The notes: generated by a model not told the origin, from the sequence alone. 15,879 nt of DNA from an uncultured Collinsella sp. (GCA_900552395.1 URZJ01000020.1:1-15879); one strand, 5' to 3'; shown: positions 1 to 7,126, numbered from the stretch's first letter. Numbers and translations: made by a program.

Positions 1-1002
1 GGACGAGTCCTCGCCCTCGGACACCTCATCATCCGTAGCCCCATGCCCGCCCATCATGGACGACAGGTCATAATCTTGTTTGGAAATCGTCAGCGGGTAG
101 CTCGAGAGCGTGTCCTCCTCGACCTTTTTGATGTAGTCGTTTACGCCGTTGGAGAGCGCCAGGATCGCCGCAATGCCGATAATGCCAATCGAACCTGCAA
201 AGGCCGTCATGGCCGTGCGGCCCTTCTTGGTCATGAGATTTCGGGCAGAAAGCCCAAGCGCCGTCACAAAGCTCATCGAGGTTTTGCGCGTGGGCTTGGC
301 CTCGCGACGCGCGGCCTCGGCAGCATCAAAGGGATCTGAATCGTCGGTGACCTTGCCGTCCGCCAGGTTGACAATGCGCGTGGCGTACTTGTACGCCAGC
401 TCGGGATTGTGCGTGACCATGATGACCAGACGGTCGCGCGCAACGTCCTTGAGCAAATCCATGACCTGGACGGACGTCGTTGAATCCAAGGCGCCGGTCG
501 GCTCGTCAGCCAGCACAATCTCGGGGTCATTGATCAGGGCGCGGGCAATGGCCACGCGCTGCATCTGCCCGCCCGAAAGCTGGCTCGGGCGCTTGTCAAC
601 GTGCTCGCCCAGACCGACTGCCTCGAGCGCCTTGCGCGCACGTTGGCGGCGCTCGGCATGCCCCACGCCCGTGAGCGTAAGCGCCAACTCCACGTTTTCC
701 AAAATGCTCTGATGCGGAATGAGGTTATAGCTCTGGAACACAAAGCCGATGCGATTATTGCGATAGGCATCCCAATCGCGGTCGTTGAAGTCCTTGGTCG
801 AGATGCCGTCGATCAGCAGATCGCCCGAATCGAAATGATCGAGTCCACCGATGACGTTGAGCATCGTAGTTTTACCCGAACCCGAGGGACCCAGAATGGC
901 TACGAACTCGTTATCGCGAAAAGACAGGCTTACGCTGTCGAGCGCTACCTGCGTAAACGACTGCGTAACGTACCTTTTGCAAATAACTCTGAGATCCAGC
1001 AT
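1..1002 (-). CDS. ABC transporter, fused ATPase and FtsX-like permease (3' part outside window)
   Basis: The 334 visible residues hold a complete ABC ATPase of the LolD/MacB class followed by the start of a permease. Seen: Walker A GPSGSGKTT (residues 38-46), signature LSGGQ (142-146), Walker B LADEPTGALD with D166-E167, and a switch His in VTHNPE. A linker leads to a hydrophobic segment at about 264-283, followed by extracytoplasmic-looking sequence rich in Asp, Glu and Ser. This order (ATPase, then first FtsX transmembrane helix, then a large outer domain) is that of single-chain ATPase/permease proteins of Gram-positive bacteria; full proteins are usually about 1000 residues or more, so most of the permease should lie left of the window. 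The start ATG at 1002-1000 has a GAGAGAGG ribosome site 7-9 nt upstream. The substrate is unknown; MacB/Bce-like members export peptides or lipids or resist antimicrobial peptides. No neighbouring gene narrows this down. Confidence 0.9.
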   Translation of the reverse strand, partial: MLDLRVICKRYVTQSFTQVALDSVSLSFRDNEFVAILGPSGSGKTTMLNVIGGLDHFDSGDLLIDGISTKDFNDRDWDAYRNNRIGFVFQSYNLIPHQSILENVELALTLTGVGHAERRQRARKALEAVGLGEHVDKRPSQLSGGQMQRVAIARALINDPEIVLADEPTGALDSTTSVQVMDLLKDVARDRLVIMVTHNPELAYKYATRIVNLADGKVTDDSDPFDAAEAARREAKPTRKTSMSFVTALGLSARNLMTKKGRTAMTAFAGSIGIIGIAAILALSNGVNDYIKKVEEDTLSSYPLTISKQDYDLSSMMGGHGATDDEVSEGEDSS

Positions 1003-1021
1003 GGACGGCAACCTCTCTCGC

Positions 1022-1039
1022 GCGGGCGCGCTCGCCCGC
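1022..1039 (-). other. GC-rich hairpin in the ABC transporter leader
   Basis: GCGGGC and GCCCGC form a perfect 6-bp stem with a 6-nt loop just upstream of the ribosome binding site of the ABC transporter gene. It would be present in the mRNA leader and might modulate translation, but no alternative structure or regulator site is evident. It could be chance in GC-rich DNA. I see no convincing promoter hexamers in the 1003-1223 intergenic region. Confidence 0.25.
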
Positions 1040-1169
1040 TCCCCCGCCGTTCACGTTCGGCGCGTTTGTCCTACTCTATCCTCATTTTTGGCCGATACCA
1101 GTGAGGAATGTAACGAACCGCGCCAAAAAACGAACGGGACAGCACGCCGCATGGCGCACCATCCCGCAT

Positions 1170-1213
1170 ATAACATCCCCGATGCGACAAAGAGGCTGTC
1201 ACTTTGTCACATT
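1170..1213 (+). repeat. Dispersed palindromic repeat, copy A
   Basis: This intergenic element shares an ordered set of blocks with 7077-7120: ATAACATC, three variable bases, GATGCGACAAAG, nine variable bases, CTTTGTCACAT. The second and fourth blocks form a stem (GACAAAG with CTTTGTC), extended outward by GATG pairing with CATT through one wobble, around a C/A mismatch. It lies between the 3' end of the CoA-disulfide reductase gene and the start of the ABC transporter gene. There is no T-tract after the stem on either strand, so it does not look like a normal terminator. Two copies in 16 kb suggest a REP-like family. Confidence 0.7.
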
Positions 1214-1223
1214 CCAATGCGCG

Positions 1224-2915
1224 CTACTTTTCGAGCCCGCACGGCATAACGTTAGCGCTGCCGCGGCGAGCCTCAGTCACGGCTGCAAAGAAGCGATAGC
1301 CGCCCGAGAAGTTAAAGCACTCAAAGCCATGCTGCGCCAAAATGCGGCAAGCAATGTAGCTGCGAATGCCGCTCTGGCAAATCACGTAGACCGGCTTGGC
1401 CCGGTCGAGCTCGCTCAGGCTATTGCGCAGATCATCGACGGGAATGTTTACGAAACCATCGATATGCCCGCGCTCATACTCCCCTTCCGTACGAACATCG
1501 AGCAGCTGCACGCTGCCATCGCGTGGCAAGTTGGGCTCATCCTCCCAATGCCACTGCGCCAGTATGCCGCGATTGAGGTTCTCGATCATAAAGCCCGCCA
1601 TATTGACGGGATCCTTCGCCGATGAATACGGCGGCGCGTATGCTAGGTCCAAATCCTTAAGCCTATCGCCGCGCATGCCTGCCTGGATGGCAGTCGCCAG
1701 AACGTCGATACGCTTGTCCACACCATCGATGCCCACGATTTGCGCACCCAGCAGGCGCAATCCCTGCTTCTCGAAGACAACCTTCATGGTCATGGGCGTT
1801 GCACCCGGATAATAACCCGCATGCGAACCGGGCGACAGGACCACGCTGTCGCAGTCAATTCCCGCCGCGTGTGCCGCCTTTTCGGATAGTCCCGTGCTTG
1901 CCGCCGTCAAGTCGAATACCTTGATAACCGATGAGCCCAACGATCCGAGGTAGCAGCTGTCCATGCCGGCTATGACATCGGCGACGACACGCCCCTGCTT
2001 GTTGGCGGGGCCGGCGAGCGAAATGACCGCGTCCTCGCCGGTCACCTGATGCGTGACCTGCACGGCATCGCCCACGGCATACACGTCGGCAGCAGAGGTC
2101 TCCATGCGGTCGTTGACCACAATAGCCCCCTTGACGCCCAGTTCGAGCCCCGCCTCTTGCGCCAGATGGCTCTCAGGTGCCACGCCAATGGCAAGCAGCA
2201 CCATATCGGCTCCGATAGGGTCATCGCCCGCAACATGGGTGACAACGCGGCCATCAACTTCCTCAAAACCTGTCACATCGGCCTTGAGGCGCAGATCGAT
2301 ACCGTGCTCACGCACCTCGGTATGCAAAAGGGTCGCCATGTCGTAATCCAGGTTGTTCATAAGCTGGACGGGACGCTGCAGAAGGGTCACCTGGAGCCCC
2401 AGCTCACACAGATTCTCCGCCGTCTCGACGCCAATGAAGCCGCCGCCGATCACGACGGCACTGCTCGGTCGCCGCTCTCGAACATAGCTGTGAATACGCA
2501 GCGTGTCCTCAACGGTGCGTAGGCTAAAGATTTTATCCGAGTCGATGCCCGGCAACGCAGGGCGAATCGGCTTTGCACCCGGCGACAGGATGAGCTTGTC
2601 ATACGTCTCGACAAATTCCTCGCCCGTCAGCATATTGCGAACCTCGACCGTATGCGAATCGGGATGGATGGCAAACACCTCGTGACTCGTCTTGACCGCA
2701 ATGCGAAAGCGATCCCAAAAGCCCTTGGGAGACTGCAGCGTCAATGCGCTCTCTTCTTCTATCACGCCGCCAATGTAGTACGGAAGCCCACAGTTGGCAT
2801 ACGATACAAAACCCGTGCGCTCAAAGATGACAATTTGGGCCTGCTCGTCGAGTCTGCGCAAACGTGCCGCCGCCGATGCGCCGCCCGCGACGCCTCCAAC
2901 GATAACCACCTTCAT
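1224..2915 (-). CDS. CoA-disulfide reductase / FAD-dependent oxidoreductase fused to rhodanese
   Basis: This 563-residue flavoprotein joins a pyridine nucleotide-disulfide oxidoreductase to a rhodanese (CoADR-RHD architecture). Seen: N-terminal FAD site VGGVAGGASAA (6-16), single redox cysteine C42 in SYANCGLPYY as in CoA-disulfide reductases, NAD(P) site VIGGGFIGVE near 155-164, second FAD motif VYAVGDA, a dimerisation domain with the conserved YAPPYSSAKDPVN stretch, then rhodanese from about 465 with LLDVRTEGEYERGHIDG and active-site loop C513-QSGIRS. Family members reduce CoA disulfide, CoA persulfide or polysulfide with NAD(P)H; the rhodanese supplies persulfide. It is cytoplasmic, with no signal peptide. 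The start ATG at 2915 has AAGGTGG 10 nt upstream, lying inside the rhodanese fragment that ends 2 nt before. The terminator at 3089-3116 separates it from the thioredoxin operon, though a shared role in thiol and sulfur redox balance is plausible. NADH oxidase activity is an alternative. Confidence 0.93.
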   Translation of the reverse strand: MKVVIVGGVAGGASAAARLRRLDEQAQIVIFERTGFVSYANCGLPYYIGGVIEEESALTLQSPKGFWDRFRIAVKTSHEVFAIHPDSHTVEVRNMLTGEEFVETYDKLILSPGAKPIRPALPGIDSDKIFSLRTVEDTLRIHSYVRERRPSSAVVIGGGFIGVETAENLCELGLQVTLLQRPVQLMNNLDYDMATLLHTEVREHGIDLRLKADVTGFEEVDGRVVTHVAGDDPIGADMVLLAIGVAPESHLAQEAGLELGVKGAIVVNDRMETSAADVYAVGDAVQVTHQVTGEDAVISLAGPANKQGRVVADVIAGMDSCYLGSLGSSVIKVFDLTAASTGLSEKAAHAAGIDCDSVVLSPGSHAGYYPGATPMTMKVVFEKQGLRLLGAQIVGIDGVDKRIDVLATAIQAGMRGDRLKDLDLAYAPPYSSAKDPVNMAGFMIENLNRGILAQWHWEDEPNLPRDGSVQLLDVRTEGEYERGHIDGFVNIPVDDLRNSLSELDRAKPVYVICQSGIRSYIACRILAQHGFECFNFSGGYRFFAAVTEARRGSANVMPCGLEK

Positions 2916-2917
2916 AG

Positions 2918-3070
2918 CTAACGCACCACCTTTCCCGTGTAGCCGCTTATGCCGCCGATATTCTTGACACTGCCATACCCAGAACGCTTAAGAAAACTCA
3001 CAGCTTGGTTGCTTCGCGCACCGCTCAGGCAATGCACGAAAAGCTGCGTGCCCTTTCGACGTATACCCAT
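2918..3070 (-). pseudogene. Rhodanese remnant, C-terminal half only (50 codons)
   Basis: The frame from ATG 3070 to TAG 2918 encodes 50 residues matching only the second half of a single-domain rhodanese: QLFVHCLSGARSNQA (active-site cysteine C14 and loop CLSGARS), then SFLKRSGYGSVKNIGG and a short C-terminal ISGYTGK. The first half, normally carrying the DVR and GHI motifs, is absent; upstream sequence is instead the terminator of the thioredoxin lipoprotein gene. A GGGG run 7 nt before the ATG could allow translation, and the stop lies 2 nt before the CoA-disulfide reductase start, so translational coupling is possible. Most likely it is the decayed remainder of a stand-alone rhodanese truncated by deletion; a functional micro-rhodanese is unlikely because half the fold is missing. 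Confidence 0.7.
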
Positions 3071-3088
3071 GATGCTACCCCGAAGCAG

Positions 3089-3116
3089 AAAAAAGAGTCG
3101 CTGTTTCCAGCGACTC
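3089..3116 (-). terminator. Rho-independent terminator of the thioredoxin/polyferredoxin operon
   Basis: On the minus strand a perfect 9-bp stem (GAGTCGCTG with CAGCGACTC) closes a GAAA tetraloop and is followed directly by six T residues. It begins 26 nt after the lipoprotein stop codon, so it should end the operon and insulate the CoA-disulfide reductase gene downstream. Confidence 0.93.
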
Positions 3117-3141
3117 CCCTTCAGTTGTCTGTCCCACGGAC

Positions 3142-4104
3142 TTACTGTTCGCTCTTCGCGAGTGCCTGATCGATCAGTTTGTTGAGCGCCTCGCGCTGCT
3201 CAGCGGAGTTGATGCCGCCCATGATCGGCTCTCCCACAATGTTACCGTTCTGGTCGATCACGTAGGTGGTCGGGAACGAGTACAGGTTGGAGGTGAACTT
3301 TCCGGCCTCGCTGTCCGACTTAAACCAGATGTTCTTATACGTCACGCCCTTCTTGGAAAGCACGTCCTTGGCATCGGCCACCGCGTCTTTGTTGCCATCG
3401 AGCGTAAAGGAATTAACGCCCACGACCTGGCCGCCCTTCTCGGCAAGCTCCTTGTTGAGCTTCTCCAGATCGCCCAGCTCTCCCACGCACGGCTTGCAGG
3501 TGGTAAACCAGAAGTTCATGACGGTGACCTTGTTCTTGGAGAACAGCTCGTCGCTGTTTACATCGTTGCCGTCCAAGTCCTTGCCCTTAAAGCTGGGGAA
3601 CTTCGTCTCCCCGCTCTCGCCGTTAGTCATGCCTGCGGTCGAGGCATCAACGCTCTCCCCCTCGCCGGGCGTGCTGCCGCATCCGGGGAACTCCTTCTCC
3701 AGCGCCATGAGCTTGTCCTCGATCTCCTTGACCTGCTGCGCGCCGGCCTTAAGCGTCTTAAGCTCGTCAGCCGCAAACTGATCCTTGGCGCCCTCGATGG
3801 TATCGAGCAAGAAGTCACCGTAGTTCTTGCCGTCCTCAATCATGGGAGTGTCTTTGTTGGCCGCAAGGAACACCTTTTCCCATAGGGCGTTATCGCTCGC
3901 AAAGATCTCGTTTTCCTTTTGCAGCAGCTGCTGGTACAGCTCGGCCGCCTCCTCGGCACTCGACGGCTTTTGCGCTATGAGCTCGGCAATCTGCGCATCG
4001 CCGCTCGTAGCACCCTTCGCGTCGCCCTTGGGGGCAGAGCACGCCGCGAGAGTCAGCGCCAGCACGGGCAGCATCAACAGAGCTGCAATTTTTGACAGTT
4101 TCAT
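3142..4104 (-). CDS. TlpA-like thioredoxin-fold lipoprotein
   Basis: This 320-residue exported thiol-disulfide oxidoreductase begins with a lipoprotein signal peptide: charged MKLSK, hydrophobic core, lipobox LAAC with lipidated C22. Residues 30-165 are a charged, mostly helical region with one extra cysteine (C142), followed by a Ser/Gly-rich linker. The thioredoxin-like domain covers about 168-318: MNFWFTT then active site C203-K-P-C206, and the cis-proline loop FPTTYVID (P278). TlpA/ResA-type proteins reduce or isomerise disulfides outside the membrane and need electrons from a membrane donor. No CcdA/DsbD is nearby; the polyferredoxin 35 nt upstream in the same operon is the likely donor (inference). 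The start ATG is preceded by GGAGG at 4 nt. The substrate is unknown; metalloproteins, cytochrome apoproteins or peroxide are possibilities. The helical N-terminal region has no function I recognise. Confidence 0.9.
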   Translation of the reverse strand: MKLSKIAALLMLPVLALTLAACSAPKGDAKGATSGDAQIAELIAQKPSSAEEAAELYQQLLQKENEIFASDNALWEKVFLAANKDTPMIEDGKNYGDFLLDTIEGAKDQFAADELKTLKAGAQQVKEIEDKLMALEKEFPGCGSTPGEGESVDASTAGMTNGESGETKFPSFKGKDLDGNDVNSDELFSKNKVTVMNFWFTTCKPCVGELGDLEKLNKELAEKGGQVVGVNSFTLDGNKDAVADAKDVLSKKGVTYKNIWFKSDSEAGKFTSNLYSFPTTYVIDQNGNIVGEPIMGGINSAEQREALNKLIDQALAKSEQ

Positions 4105-4139
4105 GGTTCCTCCGTTTATATCGAAACTTATATAGGTAC

Positions 4140-5051
4140 CTATTTGTTTTCGCAGGCTTGCGTGGACTGCGCGGGTTTGTCGCCCGTCACACCCAGCCCA
4201 TAGCGAAAGCTAATAGCATCGACGGGGCACGCGCCCACGCATTTGCCGCAACGAATGCACTCGGCATGGTCGGGCGTACGCGTAACGTCCACGTCCATTT
4301 GACACACCTTGGCGCACTTGCCGCACGAGACGCATTTGCACTGGTCAACCTGGATCCCCAGCAAAGACACCTTGTTCATGAGCGCATAAAATGCGCCGAG
4401 GGGGCAAATCCATTTGCAGAAGGGGCGATAGAACAGCACGCTCAGCACCGCAACCACAATGAGGATCGCGAGCTTCCAGGAAAAGAGCTTTCCCAGCGCG
4501 GAGCGGATTCCCACGTTCATGATGGACAGCGGAATCGCGCCCTCGAGCACACCTTGCGGGCAGATGTACTTGCAAAAGAACGGGTCGCCCATACCCACAT
4601 CGTTAACCACCAAGACGGGCAGCAGCACCACGGCAAACAGCAGCACGGCATACTTGATGTACGTGAGCGGCTTGAGCTTTTTCGTGGAGAGCTTTTTGCC
4701 GGGAATCTTATGCAGAAGCTCTTGCAGCCATCCAAACGGGCATAAAAAGCCGCATACAAAACGCCCCAGCAGCACGCCGATCAGAATGAGTGTTCCGGTG
4801 ACGTAATACGAAAAGCTGAACTTAGACGAGCCCACCACCGACTGAAACGACCCGATGGGGCACGCACCCGAGGCCGCCGGACACGAGTAGCAGTTGAGCC
4901 CCGGCACGCAGACGGCTTTGCCCGCCCCCTGGTAGATGCCTCCCTTGGCAAAGTTAGGCAGGTGAATATTGGTCGCAAGCGTTGCCGCCGCCTGAATCAA
5001 TCCGCGAAATCTCGCCAAAAGATGCGATACGGTATTTTTTCTTTTAACCAA
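4140..5051 (-). CDS. NapH/YccM-type membrane polyferredoxin (4Fe-4S binding protein)
   Basis: The protein has 303 residues if started at TTG 5051. Four to five hydrophobic segments carry paired cysteines at membrane edges: C48, C54, C57 and C64 in the N-terminal loop, then three CxxxCP pairs at C100/C104, C160/C164 and C212/C216. The C-terminus is a cytoplasmic-type double 4Fe-4S ferredoxin domain (C238, C240, C243, C246, C250; then C265, C268, C271, C275-P). This is the NapH/YccM/RdxA-like family, which moves electrons between soluble ferredoxin or quinol and a membrane or periplasmic partner. An ATG at 5138 would give 332 residues but overlaps most of the CXXC peptide gene in another frame with a non-membrane, Cys/Trp-rich leader. 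The TTG start sits 10 nt after a GGAG and overlaps the preceding stop by 8 nt, typical of coupled genes. Operon with the peptide before it and the thioredoxin lipoprotein after it suggests electron delivery to that lipoprotein. Confidence 0.9.
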   Translation of the reverse strand: MVKRKNTVSHLLARFRGLIQAAATLATNIHLPNFAKGGIYQGAGKAVCVPGLNCYSCPAASGACPIGSFQSVVGSSKFSFSYYVTGTLILIGVLLGRFVCGFLCPFGWLQELLHKIPGKKLSTKKLKPLTYIKYAVLLFAVVLLPVLVVNDVGMGDPFFCKYICPQGVLEGAIPLSIMNVGIRSALGKLFSWKLAILIVVAVLSVLFYRPFCKWICPLGAFYALMNKVSLLGIQVDQCKCVSCGKCAKVCQMDVDVTRTPDHAECIRCGKCVGACPVDAISFRYGLGVTGDKPAQSTQACENK

Positions 5052-5190
5052 TTCCGATACACTCCAAGCACAGCCTGATTGCCTTGGCCAGCACGGCATC
5101 TGCCTCGCCGCGCATAATGCCAAAGCCAACCATGGCAATCCCTGCGATCAGCAAAGCCACCTGCGCCACAGGCTTAATCGCTTTGAACAA
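5044..5190 (-). CDS. CD1871A-family CXXC membrane peptide (48 aa)
   Basis: The small gene starts at TTG 5190 with AGGAG 8 nt upstream and ends in TAA at 5044-5046, inside the next gene. The product has a short basic N-terminus (FKAIKP), one transmembrane segment (about 8-26), then RGEADAVLAKAI and a terminal CXXC in RLCLECIGIG. The ending LECIGIG and the preceding LAKAI pattern match what I know of the CD1871A family of CXXC motif-containing proteins, tiny peptides found next to 4Fe-4S polyferredoxins in anaerobes. The function is not established; C41 and C44 could form a redox dithiol or bind a metal or cluster at the membrane surface. It is first in the redox operon and divergent from the two-component system. 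It is easily missed because of its length and TTG start. Confidence 0.85.
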   Translation of the reverse strand: MFKAIKPVAQVALLIAGIAMVGFGIMRGEADAVLAKAIRLCLECIGIG

Positions 5191-5279
5191 TCTGACCACT
5201 CCTTTCGTTTCGCGACCCATTGGACCATACCGACTATAAAATCCGTGTTAAGCGCGAATGACTATGCAAGGAGAACGTT
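5191..5279. promoter_or_regulatory. Divergent promoter region, redox operon versus two-component system
   Basis: These 89 nt must hold promoters for both directions. For the minus-strand operon, TATAGT (minus strand of 5233-5238) is a fair -10 box with no clear -35. For the plus strand, TATAAA at 5235-5240 is AT-rich but TTGGAC at 5220-5225 is too close to act as its -35. A spaced inverted repeat, TTCGCG (5209-5214) and CGCGAA (5253-5258), could be a regulator site. The response regulator gene has AAGGAG at 5269-5274. Assignments of individual boxes are tentative. Confidence 0.4.
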
Positions 5280-5954
5280 ATGCGCATCTTGGTCGTCGAG
5301 GACGAGCGGGCGCTGTGCGATGCGATCGCACGCAGCCTGCGCAACTTAGCCTATAGCGTCGACTGCTGCTACGACGGGCAGCAGGCCCTCGATCTGCTCG
5401 ATGTCGAGACCTTTGATCTTGTCGTGCTCGACCTCAATCTCCCCCATGTCGACGGCATGACCGTGCTCAGGCAACTCAGGACAACCGATTGCGAGACCAA
5501 GGTGCTTGTGCTCTCGGCACGTGGCGAGGTCTCCGACAAGGTAGCGGGGCTCGATGCGGGCGCCAACGACTACCTCACCAAGCCGTTCCATCTTGACGAG
5601 CTGGCGGCACGCATACGCAGTCTCACGCTCAGGCGCTTTACGCAAAACGACGTTGTTCTAGCCTGTGGATTGTTGAGCTTTGACACCAAGGCGCGCCTCG
5701 CCTCCGTGGGCGGCGAGACCCTATCCCTCACGCGCAAGGAGACCGGCATCTTGGAATACCTGATGCTTAACCAGGGGCGGCCGGTGAGCCAGGAAGAGCT
5801 TATCGAGCATGTATGGGACAGCAGCGTCAACAGCTTTAGCAACGCGACCCGCGTGCATATCTCGTCGCTGCGCAAAAAGCTGCGCAGCGCGTTGGGGCAC
5901 GACCCCATCCGCAACCGAATCGGCGAAGGCTACGTTATGGAGGACGGCAAATGA
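5280..5954 (+). CDS. OmpR-family response regulator
   Basis: This 224-residue two-domain regulator has a receiver with the acidic pair E7-D8, phosphoacceptor D51 in VVLDLNLP, switch S79 and K101 in LTKPF. A winged-helix DNA-binding domain follows from about 128 (TRKETGILEYLM, then VHISSLRKKLR and the GEGYVM wing). Length and layout are standard for PhoB/OmpR proteins. The start ATG has AAGGAG 5 nt upstream. The stop overlaps the kinase start as ATGA, so the two are translationally coupled and cognate. The divergent gene set across an 89-nt gap is the polyferredoxin/thioredoxin operon, a natural target by position, although the signal cannot be read from sequence. Confidence 0.95.
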   Translation: MRILVVEDERALCDAIARSLRNLAYSVDCCYDGQQALDLLDVETFDLVVLDLNLPHVDGMTVLRQLRTTDCETKVLVLSARGEVSDKVAGLDAGANDYLTKPFHLDELAARIRSLTLRRFTQNDVVLACGLLSFDTKARLASVGGETLSLTRKETGILEYLMLNQGRPVSQEELIEHVWDSSVNSFSNATRVHISSLRKKLRSALGHDPIRNRIGEGYVMEDGK

Positions 5955-7126
5955 AGCGGCTGTCGCTGCAGTGGCGCATCACGTTGATGACGGCACTGCT
6001 GATATGTTCGACCTGCGTACTTATGAATTGCCTGGTTGGCTACTCCGGCATGCGCTACATGGACTCGATTGGTGCAGAAGCGTCGGCGCACAGCAAGGTG
6101 GAGGCGGCCTCGCCCAGCTCATTTGACCCGACAAACAAAGAGCTCGACGACGCGCTGACCATCGTCGTGAACGACGCCCAAGAATCGTTTGGCGCGACGA
6201 GCTGGTATATAACCGCGGCGGTAACGCTGCTCGGCGGCGTGCTGGCCTACTTTGTAAGCGGACATGCGCTGCGGCCGTTGCGCTTCTTTGCGACGCAAGT
6301 CGAGAGCGTGCGGCCCGACAACCTCGCTGACACAAAAATCAGCGAGGACGTGCCCTCTGAACTCAGGCGCTGCAGCGCGTCGTTTAACGACATGATTGCC
6401 CGCCTTGACGAGGGATTTTCCGCACAAAGACAGTTTACGGGCAATGCGGCGCACGAGCTGCGCACGCCACTTGCGCTCATGCAGGCCCAGGTTGAGCTTT
6501 TTTGCGCCGAGCACCCCGACGCCGACGCCGATACAGCGAGCCTGCTCGGGCTGCTGCAGGAGCAGACCGAGCGGATGACGCACATGACAAAGACCCTGCT
6601 CGAGATGAGCGAGCTGCGCAGTGTCCCTTGCAACGATGCGATTGACCTGGCGCCGATGATCGAAGAAGTACTCACGGACCTGGCGCCCCTTGCCGAGCAA
6701 AAAGACATCACGCTTACAAGTGAGGGCGACGCGCAAACGATCGGCAGCGATACGCTAATCTATCGGCTGCTGTTCAACTTGGCCGAAAACGCCATACGTT
6801 ACAGCGCGCCCAACTCGACCGTGCAAATCAACGCCTGCGCCGAAGGCGACCGCGTGCTGCTACGCGTGCGCGACCAGGGGCCGGGCATTCCCGAGCAATA
6901 CCAGACGAGCATCTTTCAGCCCTTCTTTCGCGTCGACAAATCGCGCAGCAGGGCATACGGCGGCGTGGGGCTGGGACTTGCGCTGGTCTGGGAGATTGCC
7001 GCGCTCCACGGCGGCTCCATCGAGGTCGAAGAGAGCTCGGAGCGCGGAACGACCATGCTCGTGACTCTTCCCGCGCATAACATCGAAGATGCGACAAAGG
7101 AACTGCCCCTTTGTCACATCTGTTAG
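5951..7126 (+). CDS. Sensor histidine kinase, partner of the adjacent response regulator
   Basis: This 391-residue membrane kinase has TM1 at about 10-30, a short outer loop of some 55 residues, TM2 at about 85-104 and a HAMP linker. HisKA follows with H168 in NAAHELRTPLAL, then HATPase with N-box NLAENAIRYS (276-285), G1 box DQGPGIP (308-314), F-box FFRV and G2 box GGVGLGLAL (337-345). All catalytic motifs are intact. The small outer loop argues against a large ligand-binding sensor; sensing may be within the membrane or by a partner. It overlaps the regulator gene by 4 nt. Residues 376-391 (ending KELPLCHIC) are encoded by the palindromic repeat at 7077-7120 and lie beyond the normal end of the ATPase domain, so the original stop was probably displaced by the repeat. 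Confidence 0.95.
   Translation: MKRLSLQWRITLMTALLICSTCVLMNCLVGYSGMRYMDSIGAEASAHSKVEAASPSSFDPTNKELDDALTIVVNDAQESFGATSWYITAAVTLLGGVLAYFVSGHALRPLRFFATQVESVRPDNLADTKISEDVPSELRRCSASFNDMIARLDEGFSAQRQFTGNAAHELRTPLALMQAQVELFCAEHPDADADTASLLGLLQEQTERMTHMTKTLLEMSELRSVPCNDAIDLAPMIEEVLTDLAPLAEQKDITLTSEGDAQTIGSDTLIYRLLFNLAENAIRYSAPNSTVQINACAEGDRVLLRVRDQGPGIPEQYQTSIFQPFFRVDKSRSRAYGGVGLGLALVWEIAALHGGSIEVEESSERGTTMLVTLPAHNIEDATKELPLCHIC
7077..7120 (+). repeat. Dispersed palindromic repeat, copy B, within the kinase 3' end
   Basis: Same block order as 1170-1213. The stem here is GACAAAGG (7093-7100) with CCTTTGTC (7108-7115), 7-nt loop, extended by GATG (7088-7091) with CATC (7117-7120) across one C/A mismatch. 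The 3-nt and 9-nt variable blocks differ from copy A but the pairing is kept: CTTTGTC against GACAAAG in both. The stop TAG lies 3 nt after it. No T-tract follows, so it may protect the mRNA 3' end rather than terminate. Confidence 0.75.

Noticed and set aside
4092..4745. 217-codon plus-strand frame over the polyferredoxin gene
   Set aside because: His/Gln/Arg-rich shadow of the antisense cysteine-rich gene, with no recognisable domain.
5052..5138. Upstream ATG start for the polyferredoxin (29 extra residues)
   Set aside because: The extension reads the CXXC peptide gene out of frame and gives a Cys/Trp/Arg-rich leader unlike the family; TTG 5051 fits overlap and ribosome spacing.
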